This document shows, one piece after another, positions 11,477 to 21,971 of a stretch of 64,000 nucleotides of DNA. Each line of letters opens with the position of its first letter. The first letter of the stretch is position 1. The notes beneath the pieces are model-generated. The model did not search any database and was not told where the DNA came from. It saw only the letters and a program-made list of their open reading frames with translations. The stretch is from Cristatella mucedo (taxonomy: Eukaryota > Bryozoa > Phylactolaemata > Cristatellidae), in assembly GCA_009760855.2 (NCBI GenBank), contig WPIO01000007.1, forward strand, positions 2,443,501-2,507,500, given 5' to 3'. A program made the translations under genes and the position numbers.

Positions 11477-12181
11477 TAATGATGAGGAACAGAGCGCCAG
11501 GCAGTAGCTCTAGAGAGAGTGTCGTAGAGCCAGCCTGATATACACCATGTCTATGGTACTGGGTGCACCGGGGCGGGTCCACAGGGTGATTGATAGCAGT
11601 GTCTAACAAACCCCCAGGGTCTAACAGCTGGTGGCTGTGGTCTTGGGACTGGCGGTGCCCCTCTGTAGTCTGGTGGCTGTGGTTTATCCACAGGTCGGCT
11701 TTGTCCTCCCTCTAACCCACTGGGGTGAGCTGTGGCTGGGAGGGAGTGGGAGAAGAGGGAACGCCAACCTGAGAGAGAACGCTTGTGTCGGGGGGGGGGG
11801 GGGGAGCGCTGCAGGTGCCAGCGAGAATACAGTTCCTGCGAACCAGCTTCTGTGTTCTGCCTGCGCCGGCGTATGTACTCAGTTGGAAGAGCATTGTTTA
11901 ATCTACAGCAATATCGGTCACTGTGAATTCCAGGGTTTGGGAATGTTGTGGTGCCACCTAGCACACAGCAACAGGCGGTTGGCTGACGAAGTTTTTAGGC
12001 TTGGCCCGAATGGGCCAACCTCGTGCAGTGGCTATTCAGCCCGCCCATTTGGCTGACCACTGCTATCAATCACCTGTGGACCCGCCCCGGTGCACCCAGT
12101 ACCATAGACATGGTGTATATCAGGCTGGCTCTACGACACTCTCTCTAGAGCTACTGCCTGGCGCTCTGTTCCTCATCATTA
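11477..12181. mobile_element. DNA transposon with 125-bp terminal inverted repeats, non-autonomous
   Basis: The left arm 11477-11601 is repeated in inverse orientation at 12058-12181, differing by very few bases. With TA on each outer edge, ends read ATGATGAGGAACAGAGCG and its complement, consistent with a TA target duplication as in Tc1/mariner-type elements. The 456-bp interior has no transposase, a long G run (11791-11805) and a tRNA-like segment. It is probably a MITE. The superfamily is uncertain because it rests only on TA. Confidence 0.88.
11864..11933 (+). other. tRNA-like segment inside the inverted-repeat element
   Basis: GTACTCAGTTGGAAGAGCAT resembles a tRNA D-arm/A-box, and GGTCACTGTGAATTCCAG sits at T-arm/B-box distance. 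The anticodon stem would need a 10-base loop and the T-loop lacks TTCGA, so it looks like a tRNA-derived relic, not a functional gene. Confidence 0.4.
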
Positions 12182-12239
12182 CAACTGACTACTTTCAAAT
12201 GTGCATCTCTTAGCGGTATTTCGCCCTAAGAACACAACA

Positions 12240-12780
12240 GGGAACATTAAAACCGAAGAGATCTTCAAAGATTTAGAGTTTGGTTTGAAGAATCGCTCTA
12301 AAGGACTTTAATCAGAAGAAAGGTTGTTACAATGAAGAGCCTGATAGTATTTTAGATGGAATGAAGAAATTTAAAGTGAGTGACCAAGCCTTCAACTCTA
12401 TACACGGCGTGATTGGGAGCCAGTGCAAGTGGGTTAGAAGTAGTGTGATGTTACAGCAGCAACGTTAACGAGGGAGACTTGCCTAGCAGCAGAGTTTTGC
12501 ACCGTCTGTAAGCTTCTTAGTGCTCAATCAGAAAGGTCTGCAGGTAGTTAGTTATGTAAGACTAGCAAGATTGTCGCATGGAATCGCTTGATATGGTATC
12601 CTTATTCCTAAGCATGCCCAAATTTTGCAATGGAACAAAGCTGAAAGTAGACATGCTAGACCAAGGAGCTGCTAATGTGGTTATCCAATTAAAGGACATT
12701 TTGGATGACCGCATCCAGATTCTACCTCGTGGAGGCCATGCTGAGAGGACACGCTGCTGTGGTCATGTGGGTTTAAACTA
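12240..12780 (-). mobile_element. L2-like LINE ORF2 remnant
   Basis: The plus strand shows GTGAGTGACCAAGCCTTCAA, GGGAGCCAGTGCAAGTGGG and GTGTGATGTTACAGCAGCAA, the complement of the L2 C-terminal region. Frames are broken. Confidence 0.65.
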
Positions 12781-12984
12781 ATTTGGGGGTTAGGTTTTCC
12801 AGTCTCGGACTGAGCTGGTTGCATTGTCATTGAATCTGTGATAATTTGCTGCCAACGAACGTCAAGAATGCATCTGGAAAGAAATTTGAAAGAGCTTGTG
12901 CCTAGCCGGAAAGCAGGGAGGGCATGAATGCAACTGCTTGTCACAAGCATAACAATGAAAGCCTAGATTGCGCTTCCTGCTTAA

Positions 12985-13865
12985 ATTTGCAAGATATCAT
13001 ATAGGTTGTTGTGCCATCATCACCACGTGCTCGAAATTTAGGTGTTTCGACACCTGCCTAAATTTTAAAAGCTTTATTCAGAAGACTGCTTTTACAGCTT
13101 GCCATCACGTCCGATCCCTATCTAAAATTAGAAGCTGTCTTTCACAGGGCTTGCAAAAAATTTAACTGGGTCCTTAGTTCTGTCTCGGCTTGATTATTTT
13201 AATTTCTTTTGGCTGAGCTACCTAAGAATGCAAGTAGGCCACCACAAATAGCTATGAATATGGCTGCAAGGCTAGTTTTCAAGTCTCAGAGGTTAGACCA
13301 CGTGTCTCCTTTGCTAAAAGAGCTAAGACGGTTACGGTTGATCAACGGATACAGAGCTCAGTGCTTTCGCTGACCCACAAGTCCCGCCACGGCTTGGTTC
13401 CTCCATACCTAGCTGAACTGCTGCATCAGTTTCAGCCTCTTCGTGCCCTCAGGTTCTGTATGAACAATAAATTAGCTGTTCCATTCCTCTGCTTAAAAAC
13501 CGTTGGCGACAGAAGCTTTAGCTCTGCAGGTCCTAGACTGTGGAACTCACTTCCACAATTCTTAAAAAAATGACAACTGCTCCTCTGCTGCCGACTACGG
13601 CTCATCGCTCCCAGTGGTCCTGAGCTGCTACTTCTATGCTACTAGCTACCTCAACCGCTCTCCTAAATTTGCTATGCTACCCACTTTCTCTTTGTTGCGT
13701 GAGATGAAGTCTGTTGGCTAGCAAATGCGTAGCAAAAGCCACTTAGGCTGTGAGTACGCTATACATAAAGAACTCTCCTGCCAGAACACCCACTTGGCTT
13801 TGTGGAGTTACAATTACTATGGCTTTGTGGAGTTACAGTCAGAGATACATTACATTACATAGGCT
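12985..13865 (+). mobile_element. L2-like LINE 3' half (TAATGTA-tailed subfamily)
   Basis: Frames read CLNFKSFIQKTAFTACHHVR, then SLSKIRSCL, and later SRHGLVPPYLAELLHQFQPL with WNSLPQFLKK at the C-terminus. The 3' UTR has GGCTTTGTGGAGTTACA twice and ends ACATTACATTACAT. Confidence 0.85.
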
Positions 13866-14182
13866 TTAAAAAAATTGTATTGATGTCCATTGGTGTCTAG
13901 GTTCTGTAAATTCTTTCTGAGAACAGACATCGTCCATTGCACTACCAGTGAGGCCCAGGCGAGAGGGCAGGTTCTTAAGATTGAGCTCACCAATGTTATC
14001 ATAAGCTGCCAAGAGATCCAGAAGAACCATCAGTAGCTCTACCCAAAGTCAGCCTTCCTGAAAAGATTTTTTTACACTCACAGCCGTGTACGATCAAGTG
14101 AGATTTGCTCGAAACCTGTTTCTAATTTAACTTGCTAGGTTGGATATTTTGAATAGAAGTACAACTAGTCTGCTACTAATCC

Positions 14183-14362
14183 CTCTAGAGCAGTGGTTCT
14201 CAACCTTCCTAATGCTGCGACCCTTTAATACAGTTCTTCATATTGTGGCCACCCCAACTATAAAATTATCGCGTGCAAAATGTATAAATGCGTGTTTTCC
14301 GATGGTCTTAGGCGACCCCCAAAAGGGTCGCGACCCTCAGGTTGAGAACAGCTGCTCTAGAG
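14183..14362 (+). mobile_element. SPIN-like hAT non-autonomous element with 8-bp target duplication
   Basis: The element body is 14191-14354 (164 bp). Ends are CAGTGGTTCTCAACCT and the complement of CAGCTGTTCTCAACCT, near-perfect terminal inverted repeats. It is flanked on both sides by CTCTAGAG (14183-14190 and 14355-14362), a perfect 8-bp duplication matching the nTCTAGAn hAT preference. Internal blocks GCTGCGACCCTTTAATACAG, GATGGTCTTAGGCGACCC and AAAGGGTCGCGACCC are those I know from SPIN-group (Space Invaders) elements. No transposase is present. Confidence 0.9.
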
Positions 14363-15109
14363 TCTCGTGGCTAACTTGGCAAAATATTATCCTCTTAAGT
14401 CTAATCCCTAGCTTGTCAAACGTTTCTACGCTTTCAATGTTGAGAGGATGCTTCCGGTGAATTACACTCCTCAAAAATCGCGACACTGTGAGAATTCAAA
14501 AGTGAGCCCAGAAGCCGCCCAAGCAGTTTTTAAGTTTTCACTAATCGCGAGAAAACCTAGGAGATAACTTACACCATTTGTACCTTATAATAGTTTTCAA
14601 TGAAAATCCTGTTTTGCACTGTCAGTTTGGTAGGTCATAATTGAATAAGAGTGGCAGTTTTGGGCAAGCCCCAGGGTGTAAAGAGGTTTCAGCAGCACTA
14701 ATTAATATTTAATAGTGACGTTCATCTGCGCACTAATAGCACAGCACAACGAACATACATGCACCCAGTCAAAGCCCGAGACAGGAGATTGACATTCTGC
14801 TGTTTTCGACCATCATGCTTGCATACACGGTAATGTAGCTGACCCCGAATTCCAGGATTTGGTGACTGTCAGCCTTAGCAACAAATTGGTGCCATTGCAA
14901 CTCGTGGCGGGCAGTTAGTTTTAGTGTTAACCTCAAACTGTGCCCGAGAGGTGTTCACTTTCCTTTTGATGTCGATGAGGGAAACAAATCGAACAAGTGC
15001 TCCTGCACACCATGCAAGCACCCGCATGAGTGGCTGCCCAATGCACAGCTGTACATACACGTAAACACTCACACACATAAAACAAACACACAGTCTCACA
15101 CACACATTT

Positions 15110-15139
15110 TCTCTCTCACACACACACACACACACACAG
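15110..15139 (+). repeat. (CA)n microsatellite
   Basis: CACACACACA run preceded by other CA-rich sequence from 15060. Confidence 0.9.
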
Positions 15140-15164
15140 CTACTCGTGACCTCTAAACAGTATT

Positions 15165-15262
15165 GCTTGCAGCCCAGGGGTAAAGCACTCTCACTTAACG
15201 ACTCAGGTCGTGAGTTTTAGTCCTTTAGCAGGCGATTCTGTATTGCTCCCTGCAAGCAGAGG
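15165..15262 (+). mobile_element. tRNA-derived SINE fragment
   Basis: GCCCAGGGGTAAAGCACTC, then CAGGTCGTGAGTTTTAGTCC at B-box distance, followed by GGCGATTCTG and CCCTGCAAGCAG, the SINE body order. Confidence 0.5.
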
Positions 15263-15264
15263 GG

Positions 15265-15985
15265 ATCCAGAGTATTGACGTGAATGGTCAAAGATCATCT
15301 GAAGTACCTCTGAAATATGGAGTACCTCAGGGCTCAGTGCTAGGTCCGGTTCTTTTCACGGTTTATACTCTGCCTCTTGCTGATGTGATTGCCAAGCACA
15401 ATCTAGGCTTTCACCTCTATGCGGATGACACTCAGTTGTACCTTTGCTTTGATCCCTCCCAGCCTTCGAGCACCTCAAATTCTCTCAACTCACTAGCTGC
15501 ATGCATTGATGACATCCGCACATGGATGGCAGCAAATTTTCTAAAACTTAACGATGATAAAACTAACTTACTAGTTATGGGCAAACCCAGTGTGATCCAG
15601 AGATTGGAAAGGCTGACTCTCAAAATTGGCTCTGCCAGCATATCTCCTGTCGAATCAGCTCGGAATCTAGGTGTCATATTCCAAAGCGACCTCTCGTTAG
15701 ACGACCACATCAGCTCCACAGTCAAATCCGCCTATTTTCAGCTTCATAACATTGCTAAAATTCGGGCTTGTTTAGATAAAGATACCACGTCCAAGTTAGT
15801 TCATGCATTCGTGACATCCCGTCTCGACTTCTGCAACTCACTGCTCACTGGCCTACCAGCATGTGCGATCAGGCGATTGCAGCTTGTGCAAAACTCAAGT
15901 CAAGGCTCGGGCAAAACTCAAGTCAAGGCTTGTGCAAAACAAAAGTCAAGGCTCGGGCTTAGCTGGCAGCTTTGTCTATTCTAAG
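15265..15985 (+). mobile_element. L2-like LINE reverse transcriptase fragment, longest open frame
   Basis: An open frame of 234 codons from 15280 reads YGVPQGSVLGPVLFTVYTLP, the catalytic FHLYADDTQLY, then AANFLKLNDDKTNLLVMGKP and SRLDFCNSLLTGLPACAIRR. It ends in a triplicated block (15885-15960) that replaces the rest of ORF2. It is the least damaged RT piece of the (ATT)n subfamily here. Confidence 0.9.
15885..15960 (+). repeat. Tandem triplication within the L2 copy
   Basis: Three imperfect copies of a 24-base unit (CAAAACTCAAGTCAAGGCT) in a row. L2 homology stops here and only a small block recurs at about 16140-16235. Confidence 0.75.
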
Positions 15986-16134
15986 CGTCCAAGCTTCTGT
16001 AACTCTCTCTCCGTTCACGTCGTCCTGCTTCTTCATTAAGACCCTTATAAATGTTGCCCAGCTCACACTATGCACACTGTAACTAGGCTGTCTGCCGAGC
16101 ATGTCGAAACTGCAACATTACACGACGTCTCGTT

Positions 16135-16682
16135 AACCTGCAGTGGCTGCCCATCGAGCAGCATATCAGTTTTGGAATTCAGTAACTTTTGACTTCAAGC
16201 CACTCAATTCTCTTGCTCTGGGCTGCTCGACCAATAACTCCCCACACCTGTGTACACATAGATATAGATGAGGGTGCCACGTGGCCGGTTCCATCTCTGG
16301 ACCGACCCGAAGCAGCATGTACGATGGCTTCCTACATTACCTGCCCTCTTCAATATTGATATAATTGGCAGTCTTTTGAAAGGTCAAGTCATGACTCCTC
16401 CCTGTGCATACTCCCCCCCAACTTGGGTATACAACGCGTCAAACTGACCTCATTTTTCAAGAGGTCATCAAACTAGTGGCATTTACATGCTCTTGGACCG
16501 TCCTCTGTAAGCTGATTTAGCAGCCTCATATATGATGTGAATGGACAAATATCATCCGAGGAACCACGGAAGTATGGGGGTACCTCAAGGCTCCATGCTT
16601 TGGTCTGGTCCTTTTCACGGTTTGTACTCCCCCTCTTGCCAGTGTGATTTCCAGGCACAACCTGGGCTTTCACTTCTATGCC
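16135..16682 (+). mobile_element. Two small L2-like LINE fragments
   Basis: 16135-16235 matches the CACTGGCTGCC-GTCAAGCA region. 16510-16682 matches the RT entry (GGTACCTCAAGGCTCCATG, GGGCTTTCACTTCTATGCCG), stopping inside the catalytic box where the next SINE begins. Confidence 0.65.
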
Positions 16683-16910
16683 GTGCTGGTTTGGACAGTG
16701 GTTAAGGTGTAATGGCTCACTAGGTATGGTGGTTGCTTTTCACGACCTCGGGCCCCAAGGTCGTGGGTTCGAATCCTATGTTGGGCGATCCTTTATCGCC
16801 ACTGCAAGCGGTGGTGATAGCCGTAAAGGCTCTTCCATCGCTATACAAAAAGAGGCTGTCAAATCAGCTAGTATTTTTTTCTTGCCCCGACCAAGGTCAA
16901 CTTGAATGCA
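16683..16910 (+). mobile_element. tRNA-derived SINE, best copy
   Basis: A-box-like TGGTTAAGGTG at about 16697 and a perfect B-box GGTTCGAATCC at 16766-16776, then GATCCTTTATCGCCACTGC, GTAAAGGCTCTTCCATCGCT and ACAAAAAGAGGCTGTCAAAT. Relatives in either orientation lie near 405, 9885, 24150, 38425, 40640 and 49400. Confidence 0.75.
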
Positions 16911-16919
16911 ATTGAATAT

Positions 16920-16985
16920 TAAGGTCGTGGGCTCGTGCCCCGGGGCATATGTGAAGTGCCTGAATAAAGATTAAGTTCTCTTAGG

Positions 16986-16988
<3 letters not shown>
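16920..16988 (+). mobile_element. SINE with L2-like 3' tail, fragment
   Basis: GGTCGTGGGCTCGTGCCCC (B-box-like) followed by GAAGTGCCTGAATAAAGATT and AAGTTCTCTTAGGGTG, the tail shared with the (ATT)n L2 subfamily. It runs directly into the microsatellite. Confidence 0.65.
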
Positions 16989-17051
<63 letters not shown>

Positions 17052-17129
17052 TGTATGCATGCATGCATGCATGCATGCATGCATGCATGCATGTATGTAT
17101 GTATGTATGTATGTATGTATGTATGTATG

Positions 17130-17165
<36 letters not shown>
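16989..17165 (+). repeat. Symmetric compound microsatellite (AT)(GTAT)(GCAT)(GTAT)(AT)
   Basis: About 177 bases in five blocks arranged as a mirror: AT, GTAT, GCAT, GTAT, AT. All units are near-palindromic, so the tract can form cruciforms. Long Tyr/Ile/Met-rich frames over it are artefacts. Confidence 0.95.
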
Positions 17166-17166
<1 letters not shown>

Positions 17167-17169
17167 GAA

Positions 17170-18240
17170 CTACAAATCCATGCACCCTGCACCACTCTCC
17201 CGTCGGACTCGGGTCGTTTATTTGTGCCTACCATGAATACCGTGCGTCAGTTGCTACTCATCTAAAGCACATAGCTTTCTGCCGCTTGACATTATGACGT
17301 CAACAGACTCAATGACATTGAACGCAAAACTAAAAATCCGTCTATCCCTTGCAGCATATGCTCCGTCCACGTGAATTGCCTTTTAAGTGAGTATGCATTC
17401 TCCTGTTTGAATGTTTTCATTGCTAATAAGTTAATATGCTTTTTTCATTCTGCTTCCGTGATTTGCCTAGAAAAAAGACTTAATTCACGGAGCCGTCTAT
17501 TAAAATTCATTATTGTGATTATTGTTGCTTACAGTAGGCACGGCATAGTCAAACCACCCTTCTTGCTGGAGGGTAATCTGCAGGTAGCCATGTAGGCAAC
17601 ACACTAGGTGCAGCAACCATCTAGGCATTATAGCATATTTTAGCCACTAGTCGGTACAATAGCAAGCACGTGCTCTAAAATCAAGCCTGGCTGGAGGGGG
17701 CAACACTCAAGATGGCTTCCAAAGGCAGTGGCAGCCTTCTTGGATATAATAAATCCATGCACTTCTTTCTTCCCTTAAAATGCATCAACAAACCTCAAAC
17801 GATTTTAAAGATTTTTTTGCCCATCGGCATGTGTATAGGCGTTCCCACTAAAGACATGTTGCAAAAGGATAATATTCTGTCTTGCTAAAAACCAGGCTAG
17901 CCCATTGCAAAAATAGTCACAGGCAAATGGGTAGTAACATGAGTGACCAGAAAACGGTCAAATTAGATTTCAGCCGAATGCTCTGAATCGCTCACACTGA
18001 TACATTACAAAATTCTTATAACAGTCAGGAAGATCAAGATGCATTTCTATGGCAGAGCCGTGGTAGCCGAAAGCAGAAGCACATGTGCCTTAAAATGGAC
18101 CACCTTTCATTCAAGTGACTACATTGAAAAAAGTGAAAGAGAGAAAAGAAAACAGCTGGAAACTCATCTGCTGCTCCTTATCGGAGCCTTGCTCATTCCA
18201 CAACGTCACCGATAAGTGCTCCGACCGAACGCCGCTGAGT
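17170..18240. other. Gene B intron sequence, nothing recognised
   Basis: No exon, transposon or RNA signal found on either strand. Confidence 0.5.
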
Positions 18241-18249
18241 TGAACTCAC

Positions 18250-18363
18250 CCTGTCAATAATCTGGTATACAGCAAAAGCTGCTCCTCGAGCTGTCGCCAG
18301 ATTGCTGATGTTTGGTGCGGCGTTACCAAGGGAGAATGCAGAAGTGATGACACAGAAGAATAT
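18250..18363 (-). CDS. ABCB1-like: Gene B exon 9: TM6
   Basis: Acceptor TGCAG, donor GTGAGT, 114 nt. Reads IFFCVITSAFSLGNAAPNIS, then NLATARGAAFAVYQIIDR. It is the last clearly intact exon of gene B. The next intron is 8.8 kb and full of transposons. Confidence 0.92.
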
Positions 18364-18534
18364 CTGCAAATAATAGAAGTGCCATGAGAACTCCCTGCTC
18401 TAGGAAACTATTGCCAAAAATACCGAGGGATACAATCATGGGCACACGAAAGGGTGGGCCGGAGGTATGAGAATTTGCTTTCACCGCTTCATAATTCCAT
18501 CTTTGCAAAGTCAAAGTGCTTGGAAGTGAGAGAA

Positions 18535-19975
18535 GTTAGCATTGCTTCGGGTATACAACGACATACTTAGGAATGTAGACATGGGTAGAGTATCTCTGCT
18601 TGTTTTGCTCGATCTTTCGGCAGTTTTTAATACTATCGATCACCAAGTCCTTCTTGAACGCCTCTCATCTCGCCTGGGCATCACTGGCACTGCGAATGAT
18701 TCAGGTCCTATCTCAGTGGAAGACTCCAGAGTATTGGTGTGAATGGATAAAGATCACCTCAGGAACCTTCTAAATATAAGGCTCCTCAGAGGTCTGTGCT
18801 TGGTCATGTTCTTTTCACGATTTATACCCTCCCTCTAGCCGTTATGGTTGCCGGGCACAACCTAGGCTTTCACTTCTATGCGGATGACACTCAGTTGCAC
18901 CTTTGCTTTGATCCCTCCCAGCACTCCAGCTCGATAAATTCTCCCAACTGCCTTGCTGCATGCATGGCTGACATCAGCACTTGAATTGTAGCAAACTTTC
19001 TCAAATTTAATGAAAATCAAACCAACTGACTAGTTAAGGACAAACTTAGTGTGATTCAAAAATTGGAAAGGTTAACACTCAGAATCGGCTCTGCCAGCAT
19101 ATCTCCTGTTGAATCTGCTCGAAATCTAGGTGTAATGTTTCAAAGTGACCTTTCATTAGACGACCACATCAGCTCCACAATCAAGTCTGCCTACTTTCAG
19201 CAACATAACATGCTAAAATTCGGGCTTGGTTAGACAGGAATACCAAATCTAAATTGGTCCATGCATTTGTGACATCCAGTCTTGACTTCTGTAACTCACT
19301 GCTTGCAGGCCTATCGGCCTGTGCACTCAGCTGGTGCAAAACTCTACCGCTAGGCTTGTTCATCGTGACCGTCGCAGTTGCCATATTTCACCACTTCTCA
19401 CTGACCTGCACTGGCTCTCAGTCAAGCCAAGCTCAGTCAAGTCATCGACTTCAAGGTTTTGTCACTCAATTTGAGGTATGTTTCATTCTTTGGCTCCAGC
19501 CTACCTATCAGATCTACTCTCCCTTCAGGCTAAGCATCGTACCACCTGCTTTTCGGAATCTAATTGTTTAATTTTACCTCGTACAAACCTCAAATCTTTC
19601 CGAGACCGTGCCTTTAGTTCATATGCTCACCAAGCCTGGAACTCATTCCCGACTTGCGCCACGGCATCCCCTGACTTGACTGCATTTAAAAAGAAACTAA
19701 GAACTATCTATTGATCACAGCATTTTGTGGGCCGATGTGATTCGTCCTATATGTGCTTATGTGTGCTGACACCGTGCATGCTGCCACTAACCATACTTTC
19801 ATGCTGACCCCTGCATGTCACCCCTAACCATGTTATTCCTGTTTTTTATTGAGCATGCTGCCACTAACCATTCGATTGTGCTTACTTTGCAGCAAATGTA
19901 AAGCACCTAAAACAAGATTGAGTTCTCTGAGGGCAGTTTATCAAATTTATTATAATTATTATTAACATCACCTGG
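18535..19975 (+). mobile_element. L2-like LINE, RT through (ATT)n tail, degraded
   Basis: Frames read LLDLSAVFNTIDHQVLLERL, GFHFYADDTQLHLCFDPSQH, LRIGSASISPVESARNLGVM, then RTTCFSESNCLILPRTNLKS and SYAHQAWNSFPTC. The 3' UTR ends GAGGGCAGTTTATCAAATTT and an AT-rich tail. Stops and frameshifts separate the parts. It lies antisense in the large gene B intron, close to exon 9. Confidence 0.88.
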
Positions 19976-20400
19976 CTTTACCATTCTGTCTGGCCCCAGT
20001 GCCGGCTCTAGCCCTGGCACCTCCGTGCAACTAAGCATGCTCTATTATACAATAAACCGAGTTTGCCTCTTGCTAAGTTCTCACAAGCCTGGTGACAACA
20101 ATTGTTTTCAGTTTCACAACTAACTGAACTACTGTGAACACTGTCGTTAATAATAATTTAAATTTGTACACCCACGGTTTTAGCGTAGCAAAGTAAGGGA
20201 GTTCGCTCAGCTACGGGGTTCAAGCAAGTGGAGAAAATGATGTAACGACCAATGACTTCCGCCTACTTCTACTGAAGTCTAATGCTTTAAACACCAGGCA
20301 CAATTACTGCCAACGGGCCAGCAATCAACAGTGAACATTACACAAGCGAAGAGCCGCCAATGCTTCTATGCATTACTGCATCGATGTAATGAATACTTGC

Positions 20401-20572
20401 CACCACCATTGTGCCGACTGTGATTTCTCCAGCAATCACAAGTGTGGTGCCGTACCAGAAGCCCAGTGCATATGCAGCAAAAACGACGAAGAACAAATAG
20501 CCCAGGCCAGCTCCGGTGGTGATGCCCTTCTTGATACCGAAATCTCTAGCCTCCTTCAAGAGTTCGGCATAC
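20401..20572 (-). CDS. ABCB1-like: Gene B exon 8: TM5
   Basis: Acceptor TGCAG. Reads YAELLKEARDFGIKKGITTG, then AGLGYLFFVVFAAYALGFWY and GTTLVIAGEITVGTMVV. Donor TG|GCAAGT (GC type) or G|GTGGCA three bases upstream. It is more diverged from gene A than exons 6 and 7. Confidence 0.88.
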
Positions 20573-21846
20573 CTGCACAGACAGTGTGCAAATTACCAGT
20601 TGACACTTACTTTATGTAGCTGCTATCGACATGGGAGACTAAACACATGGAAGTAAAAAACCTAAAAAGCAAGCACAAAGTAAGACTGCAATCGAGATAC
20701 AGGTGTTCCGAGACTGAACAGAAGCTGTCAAGCAAACCAGTTGTCCCGATTGGTTTTCACATTATCGATGCTTGAAAGCTCAGCTCGGCTCTAATGCAAA
20801 TCTCAACTTACTGCCGTGCACAATCACCCGTGTCCAGACAGTGCCCACACTAGGAGGTATGCATAGGAAGACGATATGGACACCCTCTTCTACTGCATCT
20901 GGCACATTTATTTTCTACTACAGTGAGGGAGCCGATTTCTACTATCGAATAGGCAGGCCGGAACGGGCAGGCCGGACAGACTTACGAGGTATTCATGAGG
21001 CATTCTGATTCATGAGGCCCGCTGCATGTCAGTGCCTGTGTGGATACTTGTGTGGATACTGTGTGGATACTCACTTGCAACCATTATCCACATGTTGGGT
21101 CAAAACAGGGCAGCGGCCTTAGAAGGCAACGCATTGGATCAGTTCGCTGTGCCTCCCAGTCTCAGCCACACCGAGCATGCATGCCTACGAGCGCTGGCTT
21201 CATCAGTCCAGGAGTATTTCGAGTTCGAGCTACATTATTATGAGCCGACTAAAGGGCTAACAGTGCTGGCCTTAGTTTTAGTGGGCTCACTAGGCTATTG
21301 GTGGTCATGCGCATCCCTCACACTGACAAACGAGCAACCACTCGCCAGCAAGATGGTGTAACAATTGCAGCCCTATTACAGGCGTGGCCCTGCTTTTTGT
21401 GTGTGGACCATTGCGGATTCTGGCGTTTGCTCGCATTGTCTGCTGACCTCCACAACACTCTACCGGGATGACGAATGACGAATACCGACGATTAATTTCA
21501 GGTAGCACGACGGGTGTGCAAAAACAAGCAGAAAATCCTTGGAGGGAGGCCTCGCATCATAGTGGTGTGCAACAAGGAACGTGAAGATGCAAGCTGCCGG
21601 CCACCGCGACTTTGCAATCCCCTGCACGCCTCCATGCCATGCCTCAACACGGCTGAGCGAGCCACTGCGTGCCCCTTACCCTGGCGAGTCGACTAGCAGC
21701 GATGCCCCAAGCAATTGCATTGAGCAGTGAACGGCCACAACTGATGCTCGCTCGGCAGCGGAAAGACGATCGCAAGCACCGCTCAAAAGCATAGGGCCAG
21801 CTTCCGGTGCACACTGCCATTTGAGCACGCTGTCTCATGCACGTGC
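20573..21846. other. Gene B intron between exons 7 and 8, nothing recognised
   Basis: No repeat family or exon seen. A short GTGTGGATACT triplication occurs near 21038-21072. Confidence 0.45.
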
Positions 21847-21971
21847 CTGGTGCTCTCTTTCTTCTGGCCACCGAAAGCCGCCACGGTGCGAATGGACGAG
21901 AGGACTTCTTCGGCCACGCCTCCGGCGCACGCGTACGCCTTCTGCTCCTTGCTGGTCACGTCCGACGTCAC
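21847..21971 (-). CDS. ABCB1-like: Gene B exon 7: ICL2, apparent GC donor
   Basis: Acceptor TCCAG, 125 nt. Reads [17 protein letters not shown], then [20 protein letters not shown]. Only a donor at AG|GCACGT keeps frame with YAELLKEARDFG in the next exon, as in gene A. The exon is nearly identical to its gene A counterpart. Confidence 0.85.

Noticed and set aside
16766-16776. Possible tRNA genes at B-box sequences (also 40741, 24237, 49459)
   Set aside because: The B-boxes lie in repeated SINE bodies without complete cloverleaf arms, so they are tRNA-derived elements.
16919-17297. Several open frames rich in Tyr, Ile, Met, Cys and His
   Set aside because: They are translations of the AT/GTAT/GCAT microsatellite in different frames.
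21843-21850. GT donor CAC|GTGCAT for the ICL2 exon
   Set aside because: It leaves the wrong phase for the next exon in both genes; the GC donor three bases upstream fits phase and family spacing.
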